This document shows, in pieces, positions 32,153 through 40,306 of a DNA stretch of 64,000 nt. Positions within the stretch are counted from its first letter, which is position 1, and each line of letters starts with the position of its first letter. The DNA comes from Ramlibacter sp. (GTDB lineage: Bacteria > Pseudomonadota > Gammaproteobacteria > Burkholderiales > Burkholderiaceae_C), in NCBI GenBank assembly GCA_019635435.1, contig JAHBZM010000001.1, positions 2,790,001 to 2,854,000 on the forward strand, read 5' to 3'. A program made the translations under genes and the position numbers. The notes under the pieces are model-generated. The model saw only the letters and a list, made by a program, of their open reading frames with translations, did no database searches and was not told the DNA's origin.

Positions 32153-32743
32153 TTATCTCCTGTCCACCAGGGCATGCGCGATCGTGCCCAGGTCCACGTA
32201 TTCAAGTTCGCTGCCCGCGGGCACGCCACGCGCCAGCCGCGTGACCTGCAGGCCGCGGGCCTTGAGTGCTTCGGAAATCACATGCGCGGTGGCTTCACCT
32301 TCGGCGGTGAAGTTGGTCGCAAGGATCACCTCCTGCACGGTACCGTCCAGGGCCCGCGCAAACAGCTTCTGCAGGCCGATGTCGCGCGGGCCAATGCCAT
32401 CGAGCGGACTGAGCTTGCCCATCAGCACGAAGTACAGCCCCTTGAAGGCCGATGTCCGCTCCACCGCCGACTGGTCCGCCGGTGTCTCCACCACGCACAG
32501 CTTGCTGCGGTCGCGCTGGGGGTTCAGGCAGGTGCCGCAGATGTCGGCTTCGGTGAAGGTGTGGCAATGGTCGCAATGCCGCACGGTCAGCGCCGCCTGG
32601 TGCAGCGCCTGCGACAGCAGTTGCGCGCCCTCCCGGTCGTGCTGCAGCATGTGGAACGCCATGCGTGAGGCCGACTTGATGCCCACGCCCGGCAAGCGCC
32701 GCAGCGCCTGGACCAGCGCCTCGAGCGAGTTGGAATCAGCCAC
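32153..32743 (-). CDS. recR: Recombination protein RecR
   Basis: 196-residue RecFOR-pathway protein loading RecA at gaps. N-terminal helix-hairpin-helix (LRRLPGVGIKSASRMAFH), a four-Cys zinc finger (CDHCHTFTEADICGTC), then the Toprim domain with YFVLMGKLSPLDGIGPRD, and a C-terminal Walker-B-like region. Length is standard. Third gene of dnaX-ybaB-recR, a classical bacterial operon order. Confidence 0.97.
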   Translation of the reverse strand: MADSNSLEALVQALRRLPGVGIKSASRMAFHMLQHDREGAQLLSQALHQAALTVRHCDHCHTFTEADICGTCLNPQRDRSKLCVVETPADQSAVERTSAFKGLYFVLMGKLSPLDGIGPRDIGLQKLFARALDGTVQEVILATNFTAEGEATAHVISEALKARGLQVTRLARGVPAGSELEYVDLGTIAHALVDRR

Positions 32744-32754
32744 CCGTCAGCGGG

Positions 32755-33087
32755 TCAGAAAGGGAACTTCATGCCGCCGGGCAGGCCCGGCATGCCGGCC
32801 GTGAGCTTGCCCATTTTTTCCTGCGAGGTTTCCTCGGCCTTGCGAACGGCTGCGTTGAACGCAGCGGCCACCAGGTCTTCGAGCATGTCCTTGTCGTCGG
32901 CCAGCAGGCTGGGGTCGATGGTCACGCGCTTGACGTCGTGCTTGCAGGTCATCAGCACCTTGACGAGACCGGCGCCGGACTCGCCGGTCACTTCGATGAA
33001 GGCCAGCTCGTCCTGCGCCTTCTTGAGGTTGTCCTGCATCGCCTGGGCCTGCTTCATGAGGCCGGCGAGTTGTCCTTTGTTGAACAT
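32755..33087 (-). CDS. YbaB/EbfC nucleoid-associated protein
   Basis: 110-residue DNA-binding dimer coating DNA non-specifically. It starts MFNKGQLAGLMKQAQAMQDN, the usual coiled N-terminal helix, and ends with a Met/Gly/Pro tail (GMPGLPGGMKFPF). The ATG at 33087 was chosen; an upstream in-frame codon at 33147 would add 20 unrelated residues. Lies between dnaX and recR, 16 bp and 11 bp away. Confidence 0.96.
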   Translation of the reverse strand: MFNKGQLAGLMKQAQAMQDNLKKAQDELAFIEVTGESGAGLVKVLMTCKHDVKRVTIDPSLLADDKDMLEDLVAAAFNAAVRKAEETSQEKMGKLTAGMPGLPGGMKFPF

Positions 33088-33103
33088 GGAATGGGTCCTG
33101 TGG

Positions 33104-34942
33104 TTAAACGGTGGGTTTGATGCTTCCAGGCACGATTTTCGCGCCAAAGTCGCGCATCATGGCCTGGACGAAAGGGTCATTGAGGATGATGTCCTCGGCC
33201 GCGCGCTGCTTCTCGGCGGCGGCGGCGGCGTTGCGGCGCGCCGGGCTGTCGCCCACGCTGCCCACCTCGACGCTCAGGCTCACCTCATGGCCCGCCGCCT
33301 TCAGCGCGTTCTGCAGCCGTTCGCGGCTGGCCGGCTGGTTCAGCGACTCCCGCTCCACGCGCAGCATCCAGTGGCCCGTGTCGCGCGCCACCAACTGCGA
33401 CTGCAGCGCCAGCTCGCGCACCAGCGCGGTGATGCTCTCGGCCTGCACCAGTTGCTGCACGGTCGCGTGCCAGAAATCGCCTTCCTCCGTCAGCACCAGC
33501 GGGCCGGCGCTGCGCGATGCCACGGCGGCATCCTGGCGGGACTCGGGCTGCACGCGCACCGGCACGCCCATCACCGGGCTCGCGGGCTGGCCGGGCGCTG
33601 AGGCCACGGCGCGCGGGTTCGCCCGGGGCGCGGCCGGCTCGACCACCGCAAGCACCTGGCCCGGCGGAGCGCCAACGGCCGGGACCGGTTGGGGCCGCGG
33701 GGCCGGCAGCTGCGGCGCTACGGACGCAGGCGCGGGCGCCCATGCCGCCACCGGGCTGCGCACGGCGGCCGATGCCGCGGCGGGGGCCGGCGCGGCCGGC
33801 CGGGGTTCAGTCAGAGTTTTTTTTTCAGCCGTGCCCTGCGAGGCGCCGGGCTTGAACGCCAGCAGGCGCAGCAGCACCATGGTCAGCGCCGCGTATTCGT
33901 CGGGCGCCAGCCCCAGCTCGGCCCGGCCGTGCAGGCACATGCTGTAGAGCAATTGCGTTTCATCGGCGGGCAGGGTAGCGGCCAGCCGCGCCAGCTCCGC
34001 GGCCTCGGGGTCGGTGTCGTCGGTCGGGCCAGGCACGGCCTGCAGCACCGCCATGCGCTGCAGGACAGCGCTCATTTCCTCGAGCGTGGACGCCGCGCTC
34101 AGGCCATTGACCCGCAGCGTCTGCGTGGTGTCCACCACGGCCTTGCCATCGGACTGGGCCAGCGCGTCGATCAGCCGGAACACATGGCTGCGGTCCACAC
34201 TGCCCAGCATCTGGCGCACCGTGGCCTCCTCCAGCTGGCCACTGCCAAAGGCGATGGCCTGGTCGGTCAGGCTCAGCGCGTCGCGCATGGAGCCACGCGC
34301 CGCGCGTGCCAGCAGGCGCAGTGCCTGGGTGTCGGCCGCCACGCCTTCGGCCTGCAGCACGTGCTGCAGGTGCTCCAGCACGGTCTCGGGCGCCATGGGC
34401 CGCAGGTTGAACTGCAGGCAGCGCGACAGCACCGTGACCGGCACCTTCTGCGGATCGGTGGTGGCCAGCACGAATTTGAGGTACTCGGGCGGCTCCTCCA
34501 GCGTCTTGAGCATGGCGTTGAACGCCGTATTGGTCAGCATGTGCACTTCGTCGATCATGAAGACCTTGAAGCGCCCCTGCACCGGCTTGTAAACCGCCTG
34601 CTCCAGCAGGCTCTGCACCTCGTCCACCCCGCGGTTCGACGCGGCATCAAGCTCGGTGTAGTCCACGAAGCGGCCGCTGTCGATGTCGGTGCAGGCCTGG
34701 CACACGCCGCAGGGCGTAGCGGTGATGCCACCCTGCCCGTCTGGCCCCTGGCAGTTCAGCGACTTGGCGAGGATCCGAGAAACCGTGGTTTTGCCCACGC
34801 CCCGCGTGCCGGTGAACAGGTAGGCATGGTGCAGGCGCTGGGTCGACAACGCATTGGTGAGGGCCTGCACCACATGGCCCTGGCCCACCATTTCGGTGAA
34901 GTTCCGGGGCCGGTATTTGCGGGCAAGCACGAGGTACGACAT
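33104..34942 (-). CDS. dnaX: DNA polymerase III subunits gamma and tau
   Basis: 612-residue clamp-loader ATPase. Starts MSYLVLARKYRPRNFTEMVGQ; Walker A GTRGVGKTT; zinc module beginning with LNCQG and continuing CGVCQAC; Walker B MIDEVHML; SRC-type arginine finger (VLSRCLQFNLRP). Domains I-III end near residue 370, followed by an Ala/Pro-rich linker and the tau-specific domain that contacts the polymerase (about 490-612). At codons 373-376 the mRNA has nine A in a row followed by a GC hairpin; a -1 slip there would give a 378-residue gamma-like product and +1 a 376-residue one. ATG at 34942 chosen over 34969. Confidence 0.97.
   Translation of the reverse strand: MSYLVLARKYRPRNFTEMVGQGHVVQALTNALSTQRLHHAYLFTGTRGVGKTTVSRILAKSLNCQGPDGQGGITATPCGVCQACTDIDSGRFVDYTELDAASNRGVDEVQSLLEQAVYKPVQGRFKVFMIDEVHMLTNTAFNAMLKTLEEPPEYLKFVLATTDPQKVPVTVLSRCLQFNLRPMAPETVLEHLQHVLQAEGVAADTQALRLLARAARGSMRDALSLTDQAIAFGSGQLEEATVRQMLGSVDRSHVFRLIDALAQSDGKAVVDTTQTLRVNGLSAASTLEEMSAVLQRMAVLQAVPGPTDDTDPEAAELARLAATLPADETQLLYSMCLHGRAELGLAPDEYAALTMVLLRLLAFKPGASQGTAEKKTLTEPRPAAPAPAAASAAVRSPVAAWAPAPASVAPQLPAPRPQPVPAVGAPPGQVLAVVEPAAPRANPRAVASAPGQPASPVMGVPVRVQPESRQDAAVASRSAGPLVLTEEGDFWHATVQQLVQAESITALVRELALQSQLVARDTGHWMLRVERESLNQPASRERLQNALKAAGHEVSLSVEVGSVGDSPARRNAAAAAEKQRAAEDIILNDPFVQAMMRDFGAKIVPGSIKPTV
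33785..33826 (-). promoter_or_regulatory. dnaX slippage site: A9 run plus downstream hairpin
   Basis: In the mRNA sense, G-A9-C (plus-strand T9 at 33817-33825) is read GAA AAA AAA ACT. Fifteen bases downstream lies GGCCGGC-CGC-GCCGGCC, a perfect 7-bp stem (33785-33801). Both alternative frames stop at once (N-S-D-stop in -1; L-stop in +1). An AGGG lies 8-9 bases before the run. E. coli uses ribosomal frameshifting and Thermus thermophilus uses polymerase slippage on A9 at the equivalent place. Confidence 0.7.
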
Positions 34943-34992
34943 TGATCCGATTCTAGATGCCCTTGCCACAGCGAAGGCTGACCCGCCTCGCC

Positions 34993-34998
34993 TACAAT
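34993..34998 (+). promoter_or_regulatory. -10 element of ffs
   Basis: TACAAT, 7 bases before the folded start of the 4.5S RNA at 35006. No good -35 is visible at standard spacing. The 63-bp gap also has to hold the dnaX promoter on the other strand. Confidence 0.55.
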
Positions 34999-35005
34999 AT
35001 CCGCT

Positions 35006-35099
35006 GACGGGCCTCCCCGCATGGTGAAGCGGCCAACCGGGTCAGGTGGGGAACCAAGCAGCCCTAACTGTGAAGCCAGTGCCGGGGGTAAGGCTCGTC
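35006..35099 (+). ncRNA. ffs: 4.5S signal recognition particle RNA (small SRP RNA)
   Basis: About 94-nt RNA of the SRP, which pairs with Ffh to target membrane proteins. The universally conserved apical part is present: GGGTCAGGTGGGGAACCAAG followed by CAGCCC, matching the asymmetric and symmetric loops that bind Ffh (E. coli GGTCAGGTCCGGAAGGAAGCAGCC). The two ends pair (GACGGGCCT with AAGGCTCGTC), closing one long hairpin. Position between dnaX and an unrelated gene is common for this RNA. Ends are set by the pairing and may be off by a few bases. Confidence 0.93.
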
Positions 35100-35202
35100 A
35101 ACCTCCCTTCTCTTTCCCCTCCGGGCATCCGGCCAAATGCCACGCCAGGTGCCAAACGCGCGCCACGCGAGTACCATGGCCTGAAAACCGGAGGTGGCAG
35201 CA

Positions 35203-35796
35203 ATGAAAAACGACGTCATATCCCCAAGGTTGCGGCTCGCTGGATCCGTATCGCGGGTTCAGGCCCTGCGCGCGTTGCTGCCGTTGCTGTTCCCGCTGGC
35301 CTGCACCAGCGCGCTGGCGCAAACCGCCCCGACGGCCCCGCGCTGGCAATTTCAGCTCTCCCCGTCCATCACGCCGCGCTTCGAGCCGTTGCAGGCCACG
35401 CCCACCGTCCGCGCCGGGGTCACGGGCTGGGCTTTCAACTCCCCCCATTCGGTGCTCGGCCTGAGCTTTGATGTGTCCACGCCCCAGGGCACGGGCCTGG
35501 TGCCCCCGCTGCGCGGACCGGCCGTGACGAGCGTGGACCTGGGCCTGCGCTGGCAGACAGCGCTCAGCCGTTCATCGCGCCTGGACCTCGCGGCCTGGCG
35601 GCGCACCCATGCCCAGGCCGAACCGCTGGGCCTGAGCACCGACCCAATCTATGGCACGAATGTGGAGATGCAGTTTGACGCGCTCAACACCTTCGGCTTC
35701 AAGCCCCAGCAAAGCGCCATCGGGCTGCAGGTCAACGGCGGCGGCGCATCGCTCAAGAGCAACCAGTCGGTGCTGTACTACCGCGCGCGGTTCTGA
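35203..35796 (+). CDS. Exported protein of unknown function, predicted beta-rich
   Basis: 197 residues. ATG at 35203 with GGAGG spaced 8 bases; an in-frame GTG at 35194 is less likely. A signal peptide covers about residues 1-38 (hydrophobic ALRALLPLLFPLACTSALAQ, cleavage after ALAQ). The mature part alternates polar and hydrophobic residues in short strands (e.g. SVLGLSFDVS, SVDLGLRWQT, RLDLAAWRR) and ends SNQSVLYYRARF with a terminal Phe, which is what outer-membrane beta-barrel proteins show. I do not recognise a family; an outer-membrane or periplasmic location is inference. It overlaps the convergent flavoprotein gene by 19 bp. Confidence 0.7.
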   Translation: MKNDVISPRLRLAGSVSRVQALRALLPLLFPLACTSALAQTAPTAPRWQFQLSPSITPRFEPLQATPTVRAGVTGWAFNSPHSVLGLSFDVSTPQGTGLVPPLRGPAVTSVDLGLRWQTALSRSSRLDLAAWRRTHAQAEPLGLSTDPIYGTNVEMQFDALNTFGFKPQQSAIGLQVNGGGASLKSNQSVLYYRARF

Positions 35797-37016
35797 AGCC
35801 AGGCCAGCACGCCCTGCGCCGCCGCGCGCCCGCTCGCAAAGCAGCCGGTTAGCAGGTAACCGCCGGTTGGCGCTTCCCAGTCGAGCATTTCGCCCGCACA
35901 GAACACACCGGGCAGCTCGCGCAGCATCAGCCCCTGATCCATCCCTTCAAAAGGCACGCCGCCGGCGGTGCTGATGGCCTCGTCCATTGGCCGCGCGGCG
36001 GACAAGGTGAGGGGCACGGCCTTGATGGTTTCAGCCAAGCGCGCGCCGTCGTGGTAGGCGGCCTTGTCCAGCACCTCGTGCAGGATCGCGGCCTTGATGC
36101 CGTCCAGGCCCAGGCGGCTCTTGAGGTGGCTGGACAGGGACCGCGAGCCGCGCGGGTGCGTGACCTCGGCCAGCACCTGCTGCGCCGAGCGCGCGGGCAG
36201 CAGGTCGATGCTCAGCGTGGCCTGGCCGGTGGCGGCGATCTGGTCACGCAGCAGCGACGAGGCCGCGTAGACCAGGCTGCCCTCCACGCCGGTGGCGGTG
36301 GCCACGAATTCGCCCTTGCGCTCGAAAACCTCTCCCTGCGGGCCGACGCAGCGGATGGCCACGCTCTTGAAGGGCTGGCCGGCAAAGCGGCTGGCAAACA
36401 GGTCGGTCCAGCCGCCAGCCTTGTCAAAGCCGCAGTTGGCGGGCACGAGCGGCACCACGGTAACACCGCGCTGCGCAAGCAGCGGCACCCAGGCGCCGTC
36501 GGACCCGAGCCGGGCCCAGCTGCCGCCGCCCAGGGCCAGCACCACGGCATCGGCCTGCCGCGCGCGCTCGCCTTGGGCCGTGGCAAAGCGCAGTGCCCCG
36601 GCGTCGTCCCAGCCCGTCCAGCGCTCCCGCATGTGAAAGCGCACCCCTGCCTCGCGCAAGCGGTGCAGCCAGGCGCGAAGCAGCGGCGCAGCCTTCATGT
36701 CGGTGGGAAACACGCGGCCGGAGCTGCCCACAAAGGTCTCAATGCCCAGGCCCAGCGCCCAGGCGCGCAGTTCGTCCGGGCCCAGGCCGGCCAGCAGGCG
36801 CGCCAGCTGCGGCTGTCGTGCGCCATAACGTTGCTCAAACAGCGCCAGAGGCTCTGAATGCGTCAGGTTCAGCCCACCCTTGCCCGCCAGCAGGAACTTG
36901 CGCCCCACGGAGGGCATGGCGTCATACACATCGACCGACACGCCGGCGCCCGCCAGCACTTCGGCCGCCATCAGGCCGGCCGGCCCGGCGCCCACCACCA
37001 TCACGCTTGTCGTCAA
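35778..37016 (-). CDS. HI0933-family FAD-dependent oxidoreductase
   Basis: 412-residue flavoprotein. N-terminal dinucleotide-binding GAGPAGLMAAEVLAGAGVSVDVYD, the HI0933 motif GRKFLLAGKGGLNLTHSEP, and a C-terminal FAD-binding GVFCAGEMLDWEAPTGGYLL. The family has no agreed substrate; some members are called aminoacetone oxidases. The start is uncertain: TTG at 37016 overlaps the addA stop, and ATG at 37001 (MVVGAGPAG) is only 5 residues later and equally plausible. Same strand as addAB and directly downstream, so probably co-transcribed. Confidence 0.9.
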   Translation of the reverse strand: MTTSVMVVGAGPAGLMAAEVLAGAGVSVDVYDAMPSVGRKFLLAGKGGLNLTHSEPLALFEQRYGARQPQLARLLAGLGPDELRAWALGLGIETFVGSSGRVFPTDMKAAPLLRAWLHRLREAGVRFHMRERWTGWDDAGALRFATAQGERARQADAVVLALGGGSWARLGSDGAWVPLLAQRGVTVVPLVPANCGFDKAGGWTDLFASRFAGQPFKSVAIRCVGPQGEVFERKGEFVATATGVEGSLVYAASSLLRDQIAATGQATLSIDLLPARSAQQVLAEVTHPRGSRSLSSHLKSRLGLDGIKAAILHEVLDKAAYHDGARLAETIKAVPLTLSAARPMDEAISTAGGVPFEGMDQGLMLRELPGVFCAGEMLDWEAPTGGYLLTGCFASGRAAAQGVLAWLQNRAR

Positions 37017-40000
37017 AATTCCACCAGCTTTCCTTCGCCTGTGAGAAACGCGGCCCGCACGGCCGCGCCCGGATGGGCGGCCTGCACAGCCGCCACGTAC
37101 ATCGTCATCTGTTCCCGCAGCGCGGCCTGGCGTTCAGGCTGCGAGGCGAGCTTGTGGTCCAGCACCCACCACTCGCCGTTGTCGCGCCGGCGCACCAGCC
37201 GGTCCAGCCGCAGCGACTGGCCCTGGTGGTGCAGCGGCACCTCGTTGCCCTGCCAGTCGACCACGCCGGCATCCCAGGCCCAGGCGCCCTGGCCCGCGAG
37301 TATGCGCCGGGCCGCGGCGGCGGCCCGCTGCACCTCGCCGCCGGGCAGGCCAAACTCGCGCCCCACGGCATGCAGCTGGGGCGCCGTCGGGCCGGGCCCG
37401 GCCGGCGAAGCCCACTCCAGCAGGCGGTGCATGGCCTTGCCCAGCCGCGATGCAGGTGTGTCTTCATCATCATCCGCTATTGTTTCAGTAGCATCAGATG
37501 GCCGGCTGGCCTGGACTTCAGGAAGATTTGACATGTAAAACGCGGTGTCGGGCCCCTGCGCCCCCCCGCTGGCGGCCAGGGGCACCGGAGGCGGCGGCAA
37601 CGGCTCGGCAAGGTCCTGCAAGCGCTGCCACCAGCTGCCGGCCGCCGCCTGGTGGGGCTGCACCGATGACAGCACCAGCATCTGGCGTGCCCGCGTCATG
37701 GCCACATACAGGGCATTGAGTTCCTCGCGCTGGCGCGCCGCGCGTTCGGCTTCCAGCGCCAGCGCCGTGCAGGCGGGCGCCCGGGTCTCGCTGGCCAGAA
37801 AGGCAAAGCGCACGGGCGCGGCCTCCTCGCCGGGCCATTCAACCAGCACGCCCATGGTTTCGGCGCGCGGGGCCGGCGCATCGGTGTCCAGCATCAGCAC
37901 CACGGGCGCCTCCAGGCCCTTGGCACCGTGCACCGTGAGCAGGCTCACGGCATCGGTCTGGGCCAGCCGGGGCGCGCGCACCCCGCCCGCGCGCAGCGCA
38001 CGCACCAAGGCGTAAGGCGTGAGAAACCTCGCCCCGTCGATCTGCAGGGCCGCGCCCAGCACCGCGCGCAGGTTGGCCAGCACCCCCGCGCGCAGCGGCC
38101 CGGGCGCCGCCGCGGCAAAGCGGGCCAGCACATCGCCATCGTGGTAGATCGCGTCCAGCGCATCATGCGGCGGCAAGGCCGCGACCCAGCCCTGCCATCG
38201 GGTCAAAATGGCCCCGAGTCCAATCAGGGCGGGCGGTAGCTGCTCTTCTTTTTGTAGCAAATCGAACCAGCCGGGCGAGCGGCCCGCGGCCTGCGCGTCG
38301 CGCCGGCGCAGGGCCAGTTGCACGAGGTCGGCATCGGCCACGCTCCACAGCGGCGAGCGCAGGGCCCGCGCCAGCGAGAGATCGTGGGCCGGCGACACCA
38401 GCACGTCGAGCAGGGCCACGATGTCCTGCACCTCGGGGGCGTCGGCCAGATCGTTTTTCTCGGGCTGCTGGGCCGCGACCTGCAGGGCCCGCAACTCGTC
38501 CTGCATCAGGGACAGCCGGTCGCGCTTGCGCGCCAGTACCATGATGTCGCCGGCTGGCCGGCCGGCGGACAGCTGCGCGGCCACCCAGTGCGCGGCCTGC
38601 CGGCATTCCAGGGTGCGCAGGGTGTCCTCGGGCAGTTCCCTGGGCACGCTCAGGCTGTCACGCCAGGCCAGCGGGTCGGCAGGGCTGGCGTCGGTGGCGA
38701 CGGCTTCGCGCGTGATGGGCGGCAGCCGGGCCACGGCGCCCGGCTCGGCCGATTCGGTGGTGTGGCGGCGAAAGCCGGTGTACTCGCCGGCCTCCTGCGC
38801 CTGGGCCATGACCTCGTTGACCACGGCCATCACCCGCTGCGCGTTGCGGTGGGTGTGATCGCAACTCAGCAGGTCGCCGCCCAGGCCCTGGACCACGAAC
38901 TGCTGCGCCGCCCGGAACACCTGGGGTTCGGCGCGTCGAAAGCGGTAAATGCTCTGCTTGGGGTCGCCCACAATGAACACACTGGGCGCCGCGCCGGCGC
39001 CGGCATAGCCCGAGAGCCAGGCGCCCAGCGCCTGCCACTGCAGCGGGTTGGTGTCCTGGAACTCGTCGATCAGCAAGTGGCGCACCCGCGCGTCCAGCCG
39101 CTCCTGCACCCAGCCGCTGAGCACCGGGTCGCACAGCATGGTGAGCGCGGCCCGCTCCACGTCGTTCATGTCGATCCAGCCACGCTCGCGCTTGAGCACC
39201 GAGAACTCGTCGATCAGAAGCCGCGACAGCCGCGCCATGCGCTGCTGGTGCTGCCAGGCCAGATGCTGCTCGCGCGCGCCCAGCAGCCGCAGTGCCACGG
39301 CCTGCGCGGCCCGGACCTGCTCGATGCCCGCGAGCTTGTCGCTGAACTTGCGCGGCTCGCCCTTTTGCGTGAGCAGCGCCGCCAGCGCGGCCGGTGCATC
39401 GCCAGCCGTCAGTGCCTGCTCGAGCTCGCTGCCCTTGGCCGCGAAGGTGGGTGCCGAGGCCCGCCCCAGGGCCCGCGCCGCGTCCCAGGCCACCGCGGCC
39501 AGCGCCCCCTGCGCCAGCACCGCTTCCTCAGGCGTTGCCAGGCCCGCGAATTCGGGAAACGGGCCGTCAAAAGGCTGGATCGACCGGTCCACCACGCCCT
39601 GCGCATCGGCCAGGGCAAACTCCACGCGCTTGGACAGGGCTGCCAGCAGCGCCTTCTGCGTCTGGAAACGCCCGTGCTCCGCCACGGCGTGCAGGTAGTC
39701 CTGCCGGGCTTCGGGCGTGCGCACCACCGCGCCATGAAAGCGGCGCCAGATCGCATCGACAGCCTCACTGTCGTCCTCCAGCAGCTCGTACTGGGCCGGC
39801 AGGCCCAGTTGCTGCAGCATGGCCAGCGGTGCATTGCGCAGCAGGGCCGCAAACCAGCCGTGAAAGGTCCGCACCTGTACCGGCCGGCCCGATGCGAGCA
39901 GGGTTTGATACAGATTGGATAGCGGCTCGCGCAGGTCCCGTGCGGGCTGCGGGGCGATTCCGCGCATCAGCAGCTCCTGCTCGAGCTGATCGGGCGAGGC

Positions 40001-40306
40001 CTGGGCAAACCGGGCCAACCACTCCTGCAGGCGCTGGCGCATCTCGCCCGCGGCCTTGCGTGTGAAGGTGATGGCCAGGATTTCCTGGGGCTGGGCACCG
40101 TCCAGCAGGGCGCGCAGGATGCGCGAGACCAGCATCCAGGTCTTGCCCGCGCCCGCGCAGGCTTCCACGGCCACACTGCGGCGTGGGTCACAGGCCACGG
40201 CGTAAAACTCGGCCCGGCTCACCGGCCGACCGTTGAGCTCGTAGGCCAGGCCCTGGGGGGCACCCGTCGGCGCCCCGCCGGCCTGCAAGGAGGTTTCGCC
40301 GCTCAT
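37013..40306 (-). CDS. addA: AddA-like helicase-nuclease (UvrD/RecB superfamily)
   Basis: 1097-residue subunit of a double-strand-break resection enzyme. UvrD-type helicase: Walker A EACAGAGKT (residues 48-56), motif Ia ITFTRKAAGEM, Walker B LLIDEFQDTNPLQW, motif III FIVGDPKQSIYRFRRAEP, motif V LTVHGAKGLEAPVV. The C-terminus is a RecB-family nuclease: LRLDRLVRR, WWVLDHKLA and QMTMYVAAV. With the nuclease in its partner this makes the two-nuclease AddAB arrangement. Start ATG at 40306 overlaps the addB stop (ATGA). Three copies of the 17-bp repeat lie inside this coding region, one in the helicase-nuclease linker. Confidence 0.9.
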   Translation of the reverse strand: MSGETSLQAGGAPTGAPQGLAYELNGRPVSRAEFYAVACDPRRSVAVEACAGAGKTWMLVSRILRALLDGAQPQEILAITFTRKAAGEMRQRLQEWLARFAQASPDQLEQELLMRGIAPQPARDLREPLSNLYQTLLASGRPVQVRTFHGWFAALLRNAPLAMLQQLGLPAQYELLEDDSEAVDAIWRRFHGAVVRTPEARQDYLHAVAEHGRFQTQKALLAALSKRVEFALADAQGVVDRSIQPFDGPFPEFAGLATPEEAVLAQGALAAVAWDAARALGRASAPTFAAKGSELEQALTAGDAPAALAALLTQKGEPRKFSDKLAGIEQVRAAQAVALRLLGAREQHLAWQHQQRMARLSRLLIDEFSVLKRERGWIDMNDVERAALTMLCDPVLSGWVQERLDARVRHLLIDEFQDTNPLQWQALGAWLSGYAGAGAAPSVFIVGDPKQSIYRFRRAEPQVFRAAQQFVVQGLGGDLLSCDHTHRNAQRVMAVVNEVMAQAQEAGEYTGFRRHTTESAEPGAVARLPPITREAVATDASPADPLAWRDSLSVPRELPEDTLRTLECRQAAHWVAAQLSAGRPAGDIMVLARKRDRLSLMQDELRALQVAAQQPEKNDLADAPEVQDIVALLDVLVSPAHDLSLARALRSPLWSVADADLVQLALRRRDAQAAGRSPGWFDLLQKEEQLPPALIGLGAILTRWQGWVAALPPHDALDAIYHDGDVLARFAAAAPGPLRAGVLANLRAVLGAALQIDGARFLTPYALVRALRAGGVRAPRLAQTDAVSLLTVHGAKGLEAPVVLMLDTDAPAPRAETMGVLVEWPGEEAAPVRFAFLASETRAPACTALALEAERAARQREELNALYVAMTRARQMLVLSSVQPHQAAAGSWWQRLQDLAEPLPPPPVPLAASGGAQGPDTAFYMSNLPEVQASRPSDATETIADDDEDTPASRLGKAMHRLLEWASPAGPGPTAPQLHAVGREFGLPGGEVQRAAAAARRILAGQGAWAWDAGVVDWQGNEVPLHHQGQSLRLDRLVRRRDNGEWWVLDHKLASQPERQAALREQMTMYVAAVQAAHPGAAVRAAFLTGEGKLVEF
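37476..37492. repeat. 17-bp dispersed inverted repeat, copy 5 (inside addA)
   Basis: GCTAT-TGTTTCA-GTAGC. Encodes ATETIA in the acidic linker between the helicase and nuclease parts of AddA. Confidence 0.55.
38242..38258. repeat. 17-bp dispersed inverted repeat, copy 6 (inside addA)
   Basis: GCTCT-TCTTTTT-GTAGC. On the coding strand it reads GCTACAAAAAGAAGAGC and is translated in a different frame from copy 5 (LQKEEQL). Confidence 0.55.
39907..39923. repeat. 17-bp dispersed inverted repeat, copy 7 (inside addA), one mismatch
   Basis: GATAC-AGATTGG-ATAGC. Weakest match of the set: the left arm has G-A in place of G-C. Confidence 0.4.
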
